Source of the DNA: Halioglobus sp.
GTDB taxonomy: Bacteria; Pseudomonadota; Gammaproteobacteria; Pseudomonadales; Halieaceae
DNA length: 64,000 nt
Direction of reading: 5' to 3'
Assembly: GCA_020443345.1 (NCBI GenBank)
Contig: JAGRIH010000022.1
Location: forward strand, 62,001-126,000
The position numbers and the translations under genes are program-made. Of the stretch, positions 18,693 to 27,561 are shown one piece after another (position 1 is the stretch's first letter; the number at the start of each line of letters is the position of its first letter). The notes below the pieces were generated by a model that was not told where the DNA came from, ran no database searches, and saw nothing but the letters and a program-made list of their open reading frames with translations.

Positions 18693-18723
18693 TATAGAGG
18701 GCGTGACGGCGGATTATCTGTCG
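18693..18723 (-). promoter_or_regulatory. Putative autoregulated ECF promoter of the sigma-factor gene
   Basis: CGACAGAT, 16 bases, CTCTATA on the minus strand, identical in boxes and spacing to the site at 974-1004. The short distance to the ATG implies a start of transcription at or within a few bases of the initiation codon. This supports autoregulation but does not prove it. Confidence 0.55.
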
Positions 18724-18743
18724 CGGCCAGGCCCGGGGGTGGC

Positions 18744-19235
18744 TCAACGCACCCGGGTGAACTTGATCTTGCGGCTGCTGTCGTTTACCCGGAAAAAGAA
18801 GGAAGCGAGCATCCCGCGCTCAATCACGACGCGGTCGTCTATCGCGATACGCACTGTCTCTGCCTTGAGCTGGCGCCATACCTGGCCGTTGTCCAGGCCG
18901 ACCACCAGCTTGCCGGCGGCATCCCTGCTCACCGCGTTCACCCGGGCTGTAATACGGTCGGTCTCGCGCTCGCCCTGCCAGTGTTCCCTGCCAAAGTCGG
19001 CCGCAGGGCCACTGTCCTGCACGGTGGCGGCCGACGGCGGCAGGGCTGTGGGGTCATTCTGCGCGGGGCCGGGCGGCGCCAGGGCCGCGGCCACGCCGTC
19101 GTAGCACTGCAGTCTCCGGTCGGCTTCCCCGATGGCGGCGCAGGCGCGCAAGCGCGCTGCCGTGGTGGTGGCGCCCGCCCCGGCGGCACCGGCCAGCAGC
19201 GGGGGTAACAGCAGTAGTAAAATGAGGTATTGCAT
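18744..19235 (-). CDS. Secreted hypothetical protein with C-terminal all-beta domain
   Basis: This 163-residue protein starts at ATG 19235 with signal peptide MQYLILLLLLPPLLAGAAGA. The mature N-terminus has a short Cys pair in RACAAIGEADRRLQCYD, which could form a disulfide. The C-terminal half, GKLVVGLDNGQVWRQLKAET to the end, resembles a widespread periplasmic family with an LDNGQxWRQ motif, seen in many gammaproteobacteria and without a known function. It lies beyond the sigma-factor promoter and has its own orientation-matched spacing, so operon membership is unclear. Confidence 0.75.
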   Translation of the reverse strand: MQYLILLLLLPPLLAGAAGAGATTTAARLRACAAIGEADRRLQCYDGVAAALAPPGPAQNDPTALPPSAATVQDSGPAADFGREHWQGERETDRITARVNAVSRDAAGKLVVGLDNGQVWRQLKAETVRIAIDDRVVIERGMLASFFFRVNDSSRKIKFTRVR

Positions 19236-19289
19236 GGAGACTCCCGGCAGCAACCTGTCCGGTAAATGCCTTAACGCAGGGCACGCTCT

Positions 19290-19334
19290 GCATGCCTCCC
19301 GCGACAGGGCCTGCCCCGCTTTATCGGGTATACC
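19290..19334. repeat. Dispersed palindromic repeat, copy A
   Basis: These 45 bases match the reverse complement of 29475-29519 at 43 positions by eye. They contain the core CCTGCCCCGCTTTATCGGGT. With the flanking bases to the left (from about 19269, TTAACGCAGGGCACGC) an imperfect hairpin can form. Both copies lie next to terminators in intergenic DNA, as REP-like elements do. Confidence 0.7.
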
Positions 19335-19349
19335 GTACATCCTGCACAT

Positions 19350-19383
19350 AAAAAAGCCAGCGGGTGGTTGCGCTGGCTTTTTT
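19350..19383. terminator. Bidirectional Rho-independent terminator
   Basis: AAAAAAGCCAGCG and CGCTGGCTTTTTT form a seven-base G/C-rich stem with an eight-base loop, flanked by A and T runs. It can serve the TonB receptor gene that ends at 19405 on the minus strand and block transcription in the other direction. Confidence 0.85.
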
Positions 19384-19404
19384 GTGCGGCTGACTCGCCG
19401 GGCC

Positions 19405-22260
19405 TCAGAGGCTGAGGATGATGCGGACCCAGCTGCGGATACCGTAGGTATCGTAGGTGCCGGGGGCGGTATTGGCGTTGAACGCGCTGTGGAACCGGGG
19501 CGGTTCCTCGTCGGTCAGGTTGTCGATACCCGCGCTCAGGGTAATGTTCTGGAACGTATAGGCGGCGGTGATATCGTGATACAGGATGTCTTCGGCCACG
19601 GCGTCATCGGTGATGTTCGCCGGGCGCAGCAGGTCCTTGCTCTCGTCGATCCAGCGCATGGTCCAGCCGGCGTTCCAGTTCTGGCCGCGTATGCCCAGGC
19701 GGACGTTGACGCGGTTTTCCGGGTACACGTTGGCGCCGTCATCGGCGCCGGCCGTGCCCACCAGTTCGCGGGTGCCGGACCCGGGGAAGGTCTCCTTGTA
19801 GGAGTCCGTCCAGGTGCCGTGCAGCGAGGCCTCGAAGGTGTTGATGGCACCCCAGCTCACTGCGGTGACGTAGTCGAGCGAGTAGTCGATACCGTTGGTT
19901 TCCAGCTTGCCCAGGTTGGCCAGCTGCGCCGTGGCGTCGTCCGGCACGATGTCGTCCTCGAACACCCCGGTGCCGTTGAGGAAGAAGCTGCAGGCAAACT
20001 CGGTGGACTGGTCTTCGGCGGCCAGACAGGTGCGGATCAGGCCGTTGAAGTCCGGCATGCCGATGACGTCGTCCACCTGTATATCCCAGTAGTCCACGCT
20101 GGCGCGCAAGTCCGGCCAGTTGGCGGGTGACCAGACCAAACCGACGGAGAAGGACTCCGACTCCTCCGGCTGCAGGTCAGTGGCCGCCTGCTGGTTATAG
20201 GCGGACTGCCACTGGAAGCCGAGCTCCAGGTCTGGCGGCACGCCGGCGGCGGCACAGTTGGCGCGGGTGGCGTCGTTGATGTCGTCGCGGCGATCGGCAA
20301 ACTCGCAGGGAAACTCCACGATCGGGAAGTTGGTGGTCTGTGCCCCGACGATCTCCACGATATTGGGCGCGCGGAAGCCGGTGGAGTAAACCGAACGCAC
20401 GCGCCAGGAGTCGTCGATCTCCCAGTCGAAACCGGCGCGGTAGTTATCGGTGCTGCCGGCGTCGGTGTTGTAGTCCGAGTAGCGCATGGACGCCTCCACG
20501 GTCAGCGATTTGGCCAGCGTTACGTCGGCCAGCACCGGCAGCAGGAATTCGGCATAGACCTCGTCCACCCGGAAGGAGGCGCTCAGGGGGTCCTGGGAGC
20601 CGCTGGTGGTCAGGCCGCTGGCCAGGAACTCGTCCGGCTTGAAGTCCGCCGATTCGCTGCGCGTCTGGTAGCCCGCGGCCCAGCCGATGGGGCCGCCCGG
20701 CAGTTGCAGAAACTCGCCGTCCAGGTCCAGCGACAGGCTGGTCAGGCGGTTCTCGTAGACGTCCTTGAGGCCGCCGGCCGACAGGTAGGTCATCTCGGCG
20801 GCACTGATGCTGCCGTAGTCGCCGAAGGGGTCGATGGCGTTGGCCGGCCCGGTGGCCGCGGCACAGGCCGCATCGGCGGCGCACAACAGCGGGTCCACCG
20901 CGGTCTCCCAGCGGTCGAAGCGGCCCAGGTTGCGGTTCTCCGTGACCACCTCGTCCGTGGCGTAGACGTAGGACAGGTCCCAGTTCACGCCCCGGTAGTC
21001 GCCGTCGAAACCCAGTACCATGCGGAAGGTATCGCCGTCCTGGGCGTAGATGCGCCCGCCGGACTCCTCGAAGCGCCGGTTGACGCGCACATCTTCGCCG
21101 CTGATACCGTAGGGGTTGTCCGGGTTGTCGCCAAAGGGGTTGAAGGGGTTGTTGGCCGGTACGGTATCGTTCCACTTGCCGTTAAAGTCGGGCGTCACCG
21201 CGAAAGAGGCGTCCGGAGCCAGGCGCTGGGCAGTTTTGCGGGAGGTGTACATGCCCTCGCCGTAGATGCGCACTGAGCCGCCGGTGAAACTGAAGATCTC
21301 CTGGTCGCCCAGCGCCGAGATGTGCCAGCGCTCGGTGGGGGTGATCAGGGCGTTGCTGGGGGCATAGTTGTAGGTGTCGCTGCCGGTGAAGGGGCGCACC
21401 TGGCCGGTGTCGGCGTCCACGATGAAATCGTTGGCGCCCTCCGGCAGCAGCGCCTTGCTGGCGTCGCTGAAGCCGCTGGTGCGGATCTTGCGGCTGTTGG
21501 GTGAACCCTGGGCCTCCGCCTTGAAGCTGCCGTCGGGCTGCAGCACGGGCCACAGCGGGTCCCTGGAAAAGCTGCGCGCGCCCTGCTTGACTTCGTCCTG
21601 CTTGTTGTACTCCATGCCAAAGGTGATGCCGCCCTTGTCGTTGGCGGTGCCCATTACCACGGCGATGGACTCGTTCTTGCCGTCCCACTCGTCGGCGTTG
21701 TAGCCCATGTCACCGATGACTTCGATGCCCTCGACCCGTTTTTTCAGGATCAGATTGACCACCCCGGCGATGGCGTCGGTACCGTAGGCGGTGGAGGCGC
21801 CGTCCTTGAGCACCTCGATGCGCTCGATCATCGACATGGGAATACCGTTGAGGTCCACCGCGCCCACGTCGGAGGAATCGCCGATAAAGCTGCCCACCTG
21901 GCGCCGGCCGTCGATCAGCACCAGGGTGCGCTTGTTGCCCAGGCCGCGCAAATCAACCATCTTGGCGCCGGTACCAGTGTTGCCGTTGTTGGTGCTGGCG
22001 CCGAGCTGGGCGCCGGTGAAAGCCGGGATGCGCATCAGGAATTCATCGACGCTCTTGACCCCGGATGCGGCCAGGTCCTCGGCGGTGAACACATCCACCG
22101 GGCTGGCGTATTCGAAGCCGTCCCGGGCAATCCTCGAGCCGGTGACGTACACTTCTTCCAGGACCAGCCGCTCTTCCTGAGCGGCCGCTGGCAGGGCGCC
22201 AAAAGTCATTGCACCGATGGCGCCTGCAACCGATACAGCTATAGGTGTTTTACGCAACAT
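19405..22260 (-). CDS. TonB-dependent outer-membrane receptor
   Basis: The 951-residue receptor starts at ATG 22260 behind GGGGA; the ATG at 22266 is too close to that site. A signal peptide is followed by VLEEVYVTGSRI (TonB-box region), a plug domain with KMVDLRGLGNKRTLVLIDGR and VLKDGASTAYGTDAIAGVVN, and a long barrel ending in VRIILSL. It lacks an STN domain, so it transports but probably does not signal. Its cysteine-containing loops and large size resemble receptors of marine gammaproteobacteria for polymers or siderophores; the substrate is unknown. A short AT-rich stretch at about 22299-22315 has a weak resemblance to a Fur box. Confidence 0.9.
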   Translation of the reverse strand: MLRKTPIAVSVAGAIGAMTFGALPAAAQEERLVLEEVYVTGSRIARDGFEYASPVDVFTAEDLAASGVKSVDEFLMRIPAFTGAQLGASTNNGNTGTGAKMVDLRGLGNKRTLVLIDGRRQVGSFIGDSSDVGAVDLNGIPMSMIERIEVLKDGASTAYGTDAIAGVVNLILKKRVEGIEVIGDMGYNADEWDGKNESIAVVMGTANDKGGITFGMEYNKQDEVKQGARSFSRDPLWPVLQPDGSFKAEAQGSPNSRKIRTSGFSDASKALLPEGANDFIVDADTGQVRPFTGSDTYNYAPSNALITPTERWHISALGDQEIFSFTGGSVRIYGEGMYTSRKTAQRLAPDASFAVTPDFNGKWNDTVPANNPFNPFGDNPDNPYGISGEDVRVNRRFEESGGRIYAQDGDTFRMVLGFDGDYRGVNWDLSYVYATDEVVTENRNLGRFDRWETAVDPLLCAADAACAAATGPANAIDPFGDYGSISAAEMTYLSAGGLKDVYENRLTSLSLDLDGEFLQLPGGPIGWAAGYQTRSESADFKPDEFLASGLTTSGSQDPLSASFRVDEVYAEFLLPVLADVTLAKSLTVEASMRYSDYNTDAGSTDNYRAGFDWEIDDSWRVRSVYSTGFRAPNIVEIVGAQTTNFPIVEFPCEFADRRDDINDATRANCAAAGVPPDLELGFQWQSAYNQQAATDLQPEESESFSVGLVWSPANWPDLRASVDYWDIQVDDVIGMPDFNGLIRTCLAAEDQSTEFACSFFLNGTGVFEDDIVPDDATAQLANLGKLETNGIDYSLDYVTAVSWGAINTFEASLHGTWTDSYKETFPGSGTRELVGTAGADDGANVYPENRVNVRLGIRGQNWNAGWTMRWIDESKDLLRPANITDDAVAEDILYHDITAAYTFQNITLSAGIDNLTDEEPPRFHSAFNANTAPGTYDTYGIRSWVRIILSL

Positions 22261-22658
22261 GAGCATTCCCCTGTGGAGTGTTATAGGCCAGGCGTAGGCC
22301 TGAAAAATAATTATCGCCAGCCAGTGTGGCCGGTCATTAGCCGGAACTTAAACCAACGACTGATGTCCCGCAACGCTCCCCCCGCAGGATGACAAGGCGC
22401 ATCAGGCAGTCGCTGAAGGCTTTTTAATAAACAGAGATTTTGTGTGGATTAAGTGTTATCTCTATATAAATCATATAGATAGCAGAAAACGCAGTGCTTG
22501 TGTGTCGATGCCGAGGACTTGCGCTGCGGTTTTCCAGGGAGTCAGATTGATCACGTTTTGGCATTACTGCCAAAAAAAACTGTGGTTTAGGGCCTGTACC
22601 TACAGAGCGGGACCACCAGCCGCGCAGCGCGCTGCTGCCCGCAGGTCCTGCCTGTTGT
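22261..22658. other. Intergenic region upstream of TonB receptor
   Basis: No gene is supported here. The part nearest the receptor gene carries the GGGGA ribosome binding site. An AT-rich block at about 22424-22490 is a likely promoter area. TTTTGGCA-TTAC-TGCCAAAA (about 22556-22575) forms an eight-base hairpin, but no T-run follows on either strand, so I do not call a terminator. Confidence 0.4.
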
Positions 22659-23267
22659 TCAGGGTGGAAACGCGGCGAACATCGCGGTGGCCGCCGCGTT
22701 GTACTTGGACTGTTCTTCCCCGTGCTTGGCGTCGAGGCGCGACTGAATGGTCCCGCGCCACACGGAGCGCTGCAGGTCCGGGTCGATGAGATCCACGATG
22801 AAGGTGCCCTGGGTGTAGTTCTGTACCGAGACCTCGGTGCCCATCGACATGCAGTTCCAGCAGTTGTACATGCCGTAGCGGCCGTAGCGGCCGTAGCCGA
22901 AGCTGACACCGAAACCGGGCGCGTCATAGGTGCGCACGTCGGTCTTGTTCTGCGTGACCAGGTGCCAACTGACCAGCAGGTCTGCCGCACTGCCGTCAGC
23001 GACCTGTTGCATACCCTTGTTCTGCAGCGCATAGGCCAGCGCCCGGTCGATGCGCTCGCGCTGCATATCGCTAACTTGCAGCGGGTTGTCGCCGGACACT
23101 TCACCCGATGCCGGATAAAAGGCGAAGGTCTTGACCGCGGTGAAGTCGTAGTCGCTCTTATAGTCCACCACGGGTTTGGAGGGACCGCTGGCGCAGGCGG
23201 CCAGCAGCGCGGCGCAGCCGACTGCCAGGCAGCGCTGCAGGATCGTTTTGCGAAGGCTAGTGCTCAT
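22659..23267 (-). CDS. DUF4136-family lipoprotein
   Basis: The 202-residue protein has a lipoprotein signal peptide ending LLAACASG, so it is probably anchored by Cys in the envelope. It shows the DUF4136 pattern: a YDFTAVKTFAFYP start, LLVSWHLVTQNKTDVRTYD in the middle and GTFIVDLIDPDLQRSVWRG near the end. Tyrosine/glycine-rich GYGRYGRYGMYNC lies between them. GGAGA precedes the ATG at 23267. The family function is unknown. It is monocistronic as far as can be seen, between a TonB receptor gene and a divergent ABC cassette. Confidence 0.85.
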   Translation of the reverse strand: MSTSLRKTILQRCLAVGCAALLAACASGPSKPVVDYKSDYDFTAVKTFAFYPASGEVSGDNPLQVSDMQRERIDRALAYALQNKGMQQVADGSAADLLVSWHLVTQNKTDVRTYDAPGFGVSFGYGRYGRYGMYNCWNCMSMGTEVSVQNYTQGTFIVDLIDPDLQRSVWRGTIQSRLDAKHGEEQSKYNAAATAMFAAFPP

Positions 23268-23420
23268 GGGTCTCTCCGGTTGCCGCAACGCCGGTATCTT
23301 AACATGTCTGGCCGAGGGTTCAGTGTAGCGCGTCGCCGCCAGAAAAATGGCTGATCCCGTTGCAGCTCGATTGCCTGAACTGTCCGGTACAAGCACTGCA
23401 GATGGGCGATGGAAAGAACA

Positions 23421-23536
23421 GGGACGCGGTGGCTCGTGCTCGCCGGGACCGTGTGGCGACAGGACGTCGCCACCCGAGCCTGCACATGGCTGTGCGCTGT
23501 TTGGCGTGTCGCGAAGAGCACGAGCCACCGCATCCC
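23421..23536. repeat. Structured intergenic element with 21-bp terminal inverted repeats
   Basis: Arms at 23421-23441 and 23516-23536 are reverse complements at 20 of 21 positions (core GGTGGCTCGTGCTC). Inside are two smaller perfect hairpins: GTGGCGAC/GTCGCCAC at 23453-23473 and GCACA/TGTGC at 23482-23495. The 116-bp unit has no coding capacity of its own and fills most of the divergent intergenic region. It resembles a REP/MITE-type element. No second copy was found in the window. Confidence 0.7.
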
Positions 23537-23619
23537 TCGCTACGCAGGCAGGAAAGCCAATCCATGTAACCGCGTGGACTTATTGTATACACTGCCGGGC
23601 AAGACGGAGGGGCATGCCC

Positions 23620-24369
23620 ATGTGGAAAAACATTCTCATCGGGTGCGCGCTGCTGTGGGTGCACAGTGCAACGGCAGCCGGCCCGGATGCGGCGGAGATT
23701 ATCCGCCGCGCCATGGACCACTATCGCGGGCAGTCGTCCTACGCGCAGATGACCATGATCATTCACCGGCCCGACTGGGAGCGGCGCATGCGCATGCGGG
23801 CCTGGACCGAGGGCGACAAACAGACTCTGGTGCGGGTGATCGAACCGAAAAAAGACGCCGGCAGCGGCACGCTGACGGTGGACGGCAACATGTGGACCTA
23901 TACCCCCAGCATCAACCGGGTGATCAAGGTGCCGTCCTCCATGATGAGCCAGAACTGGATGGGCAGCGACTTTTCCAACAAGGATATCAGCAAGGACACC
24001 GCCCTGATCGACCAGTACGACCACACCCTGCTGGAGCAGCGCGAGCGCGACGGGCACCGGGTGTACGTTATCCAGTGTGTGCCGCACGAGGACGCGCCGG
24101 TGGTGTGGGGCAGGGAGGTACTGCAGATTCGCGACGACTGGGTGCTGCTGCGCCAGGAGTTCTGGGACCAGGACAACGTGTTGGTGAAGACCCTGCGCGC
24201 GCTGGAAGTGGGCCAGTTGTCCGGCCGCGCGGTGGCCACCGTATTGCGCATGGGCCGGGAGGACGCGCCGGGGGAGTGGACCGAGGTGCGCACCACGCAG
24301 GTCGACTTCGACCTGGACCTGCCGGCCAACCTGTTCACCCTGTCCAGCCTGCGCAACCCGCGCCAGTGA
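23620..24369 (+). CDS. LolA-like outer-membrane lipoprotein-sorting protein
   Basis: The 249-residue protein starts at ATG 23620, nine bases after GGAGG; an ATG six bases earlier is too close to that site. A signal peptide (WKNILIGCALLWVHSATAA) leads to a periplasmic LolA-like half-barrel with MTMIIHRPDWERRMRMRAWT and LTVDGNMWTYTPSINRVIKV. This subfamily is commonly found beside FtsX-like permeases and is annotated as outer-membrane lipoprotein sorting protein. It is the first gene of a five-gene run, overlapping the next by four bases, and is a likely periplasmic lipid or lipoprotein carrier for the ABC transporter. Confidence 0.85.
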   Translation: MWKNILIGCALLWVHSATAAGPDAAEIIRRAMDHYRGQSSYAQMTMIIHRPDWERRMRMRAWTEGDKQTLVRVIEPKKDAGSGTLTVDGNMWTYTPSINRVIKVPSSMMSQNWMGSDFSNKDISKDTALIDQYDHTLLEQRERDGHRVYVIQCVPHEDAPVVWGREVLQIRDDWVLLRQEFWDQDNVLVKTLRALEVGQLSGRAVATVLRMGREDAPGEWTEVRTTQVDFDLDLPANLFTLSSLRNPRQ

Positions 24370-25595
24370 ATGTCACCTGGCTGTTGGCCTGGCGCAATCT
24401 GTGGCGCCACCGCCGGCGCACCTGGCTGACGGTGGGCGCCATGGTGTTCTGCAATGTCCTGCTGGTGTTTTTGATCTCCCTGCAACTGGGCTCTTACCAG
24501 ATGATGATCGACGGCACGCTGAGTGCGTTTACCGGCCATATCCAGATCCAGCATCGCGGCTATTTGCAGGACCAGCGCATGCGCCAGAGCGTGCCGGATG
24601 CGGCGTTGCTGGCGCAGCGTCTGCGCGAGGTGCCGGTGGTGGACAGCGCCGCGGCCCGGGCCGAGGCCTTTGCCCTGGCCTCCAGCGAAGAGCGCTCCTT
24701 CGGGGTTCTCCTCACCGCAGTACAGCCGCACTACGAGCCGCGGGTGTCGACCCTGCCGGACATGATCAGCCAGGGGCGCTACCTGCGCGCGTCCGATGCG
24801 CACGAGATCGTGCTGGGCTCCCTGCTGGCGCGCAACCTCAAGGTGGGGCCGGGCGATGAAGTCACCTTCCTGGGCAGCGCGCGCGACGGCTCCTTTGCCG
24901 CGGCGGTGGCCACAGTGGTGGGTATTGTGCACAGCGGCATGGACGATGTGGACCGCAACCTGGCGCAGGTGCCACTGGGCTGGTTTCAGCGGGTGTTTGC
25001 CATGGGCGATCGCGGCCACGCCATCGTGTTGCGCGTGCACCATCTGGATCAAGTCGATGCGGCGGTCGCGGCACTGCGCGCCGCACTGCCGGCCGGCGAG
25101 TCGCTGGTGGTGCTCGACTGGGAGACGCTGCAGCCGGGTCTGCGCCAGGCCATTACCTCGGACATGGCCAGCGCCTGGTTTATGTACGCCGTGCTGATTG
25201 TGCTGGTGGCCTTCAGCGTGCTCAATACCCAGCTGATGTCGGTGCTGGAGCGCACCCGCGAATTCGGCGTGATGCTGGCACTGGGTATGCGGCCATCGCG
25301 CCTGGCCCGGCTGGTGGCGATGGAAACCGGCTTGCTGGGGCTGTTGGGCCTGGTCCTGGGCATTGCGCTGGGGGCCCTGCTCACCGCTTACCTGGGCCAC
25401 GTCGGCTTCACCTACCCGGGCATGGATGACATGGCGGCGCGTTTCCATCTCCCTGCGCGCATGTACCCCCGGGTCAGCCTGCTGTCACTGTGTTGGGGGC
25501 CGGCGACGGTGTTTGTGGGTGCCATGCTGGCGGCTCTCTACCCGGCGCTGCGGCTGCTGCGCCTGCGGCCGGTCGCGGCGATGAGGGCGGCCTGA
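24366..25595 (+). CDS. FtsX-like ABC transporter permease (first)
   Basis: The 409-residue protein has one N-terminal membrane segment (about 20-40), a large periplasmic MacB-like domain, and three C-terminal membrane segments with the FtsX-type TREFGVMLALGMRPSRLARL loop. This is the LolC/E and MacB topology. It starts at GTG 24366 within GTGA overlapping the LolA-like gene, and its TGA overlaps the ATG of the second permease. It probably forms a heterodimer with that protein, powered by the ATPase at 26852. The cargo is likely a lipid or lipoprotein, by context. Confidence 0.88.
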   Translation: MNVTWLLAWRNLWRHRRRTWLTVGAMVFCNVLLVFLISLQLGSYQMMIDGTLSAFTGHIQIQHRGYLQDQRMRQSVPDAALLAQRLREVPVVDSAAARAEAFALASSEERSFGVLLTAVQPHYEPRVSTLPDMISQGRYLRASDAHEIVLGSLLARNLKVGPGDEVTFLGSARDGSFAAAVATVVGIVHSGMDDVDRNLAQVPLGWFQRVFAMGDRGHAIVLRVHHLDQVDAAVAALRAALPAGESLVVLDWETLQPGLRQAITSDMASAWFMYAVLIVLVAFSVLNTQLMSVLERTREFGVMLALGMRPSRLARLVAMETGLLGLLGLVLGIALGALLTAYLGHVGFTYPGMDDMAARFHLPARMYPRVSLLSLCWGPATVFVGAMLAALYPALRLLRLRPVAAMRAA

Positions 25596-26827
25596 TGCGC
25601 CGCGTCGTACCGGTCCTGGCGATCCTGGCCTGGCGCAACTTGTGGCGCAACTACCGGCGCACCCTGATCATGCTGCTGGCGATTGGCCTGGGGGTGTGGG
25701 CGATGATTTTCATGGCGGCCGTGATGCGCGGCATGACCGACGAGATGGTGCGCAACGGCCTGCACACCCTGCCGGGGGAAGTACAGATCCACCAGCGCGA
25801 CTACCGCCGCGACCCCAGCGTGGTGAACAGTATGGCGCCGCCCTCGGGCGCCCTGCTGCAGGCATTGCAGCAGCCGCCGGTGGTGGCCTGGGCCGCCCGG
25901 GTGCGGGTGCCGGCGGTGCTTGCCAGCGAGCGCGGCAGCCGCGGCGTGACGCTGCTGGGTGTCGATCCGCAAGCCGAGGCGCCCCTGGGGTCGCTGCCGC
26001 AGGAGCTGGTGGCGGGCCGCTTTCTGTCCGGCGCCGACGATCGCGGCCTGGTGCTGGGCGCGAGCCTGGCGCGCCGCCTGGAGACGGGCCTGGGCAAGCG
26101 CGTCGTGATCATGTCGCAGGACCCGCACAACAACGTGGCGGATCGCGGCGCCCGGGTCGTCGGCATCTACCGGGCGCGGCTGTCGGGCACCGAGGAGCGC
26201 TTCCTCTACGCCGGGCGCAGCGTGGTGCAGGACATGCTGGGCATGGGCGGTGCCGTATCGGAAGTCGCGGCGAGCGCGGGGGATTACCGCCACGTGGCCG
26301 CCTGGTACCCGCGCATCGCGGCCGCTGCCGGGGCGGATCTGGAGGTGGTGTCGTGGACCGAACTGGACCCCTTCCTGGACACCATGCTGGGGGTGCAGGA
26401 CGGCTTTTCCCTGGTCTTCATGGTGGTGATTTTTCTGGCGCTGTCTTTCGGGCTGATCAACACCCTGGTGATGGCGGTGTTCGAGCGCATCCGGGAAATC
26501 GGCCTGATGCAGGCGCTGGGTATGCGGCCGCGTCTGATCCTGGCGCAGATTCTGCTGGAGAGCCTGTTCCTGCTGGTCCTGGGCCTGGCGGCGGGCAACC
26601 TGCTGGCACTGCTGAGCATCGTGCCGCTGGAGTCGGGCATCGACATCTCCGGCGTGGCCCTGGGCATGGAGATGATGGGCATGGGCAATACCCTGTACCC
26701 GGTGCTGGCGCTGCGCGATATGCTCATGTCGACCGGCGTGGTGGTCACCCTGGGCCTGCTGGCCAGCCTGCTGCCCGCCTGGCGCGCGGCCCGGCTCGAT
26801 CCGGTCAGGGCGCTGAACACGACCTGA
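25595..26827 (+). CDS. FtsX-like ABC transporter permease (second)
   Basis: This 410-residue paralogue of the preceding permease has the same four-segment FtsX/MacB topology. Its coupling loop reads FERIREIGLMQALGMRPRLI, and it has a periplasmic domain of about 230 residues. The N-termini of both permeases share LAWRNLWR followed by a YRRT/HRRRT-like basic turn, showing duplication. It starts in a TGATG overlap and ends 24 bases before the ATPase gene, so the subunits are probably made in fixed ratio. Confidence 0.88.
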   Translation: MRRVVPVLAILAWRNLWRNYRRTLIMLLAIGLGVWAMIFMAAVMRGMTDEMVRNGLHTLPGEVQIHQRDYRRDPSVVNSMAPPSGALLQALQQPPVVAWAARVRVPAVLASERGSRGVTLLGVDPQAEAPLGSLPQELVAGRFLSGADDRGLVLGASLARRLETGLGKRVVIMSQDPHNNVADRGARVVGIYRARLSGTEERFLYAGRSVVQDMLGMGGAVSEVAASAGDYRHVAAWYPRIAAAAGADLEVVSWTELDPFLDTMLGVQDGFSLVFMVVIFLALSFGLINTLVMAVFERIREIGLMQALGMRPRLILAQILLESLFLLVLGLAAGNLLALLSIVPLESGIDISGVALGMEMMGMGNTLYPVLALRDMLMSTGVVVTLGLLASLLPAWRAARLDPVRALNTT

Positions 26828-26851
26828 CCTAACCTGCGAGGAAACGGCACG

Positions 26852-27556
26852 ATGAGCAGCATATCCTGTCACAACCTGTGCAAGACCTTCCGCCAGGGTG
26901 ATGAGGTGATCACCGCCCTGGACCGCGTCTGCCTCGACATAGACGAAGGGGAATTCGTCTGCCTGTCCGGCCCCTCGGGTTCCGGCAAGACCACCCTGCT
27001 CAATGCCGTGGGTGCCCTGGATTCGCCCGACAGCGGCGCCATCACCGTCGGCGGGCGGCGCGTGGACAACCTGTCCAGGAGTGCGCAGGCGGATATGCGC
27101 CTGCACCACATCGGCTTCGTGTTCCAGGCCTTCAACCTGATCCCGGTGCTGTCGGCGCGCGAGAACGTGGAGTTCGTGATGCAGGTGCAGGGCGTGCCGG
27201 CGGCGCGGCGCCGCCAGGTGGCCGACCAGGTACTGGCCGAGGTGGGCATGGCCGGTCTGGAGCGGCGCCGCCCGGCGCAGTTGTCCGGCGGCCAGCAGCA
27301 GCGCGTGGCGGTGGCGCGCGCCATCGCCAGCAAACCCGCCCTGGTACTGGCGGACGAGCCCACCGCCAACCTGGACTCCAGCAGCGCCGCCCAGTTGATG
27401 GACCTGTTTGTCACCCTCAACGCCGAGCGCGGCATCACTTTTGTCATCTCCACGCACGACGCGCGGGTCATGGCCTACGCCGGGCGCCTGATCAAAATGC
27501 GCGACGGCATGATCGTCGCCGATGAGCCGCAGCAGCCGCGCGCCATGGGCGCCTAG
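26852..27556 (+). CDS. LolD/MacB-type ABC transporter ATPase
   Basis: The 234-residue ATPase has Walker A GPSGSGKTT, signature LSGGQQQR, Walker B LVLADEPT and the switch His in STHDARV. FVFQAFNLIPVLSARENVEF is typical of the LolD/MacB/FtsE subgroup that pairs with FtsX-like permeases. GAGGAAAC lies upstream of the ATG. It energises the two permeases encoded directly upstream and is followed after 5 bases by the outer-membrane protein gene. Confidence 0.93.
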   Translation: MSSISCHNLCKTFRQGDEVITALDRVCLDIDEGEFVCLSGPSGSGKTTLLNAVGALDSPDSGAITVGGRRVDNLSRSAQADMRLHHIGFVFQAFNLIPVLSARENVEFVMQVQGVPAARRRQVADQVLAEVGMAGLERRRPAQLSGGQQQRVAVARAIASKPALVLADEPTANLDSSSAAQLMDLFVTLNAERGITFVISTHDARVMAYAGRLIKMRDGMIVADEPQQPRAMGA

Positions 27557-27561
27557 GCGCG

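Noticed and set aside
22298..22316. Fur box upstream of the TonB receptor gene
   Set aside because: Only part of the 19-bp consensus is matched in an AT-rich stretch, too weak to call.
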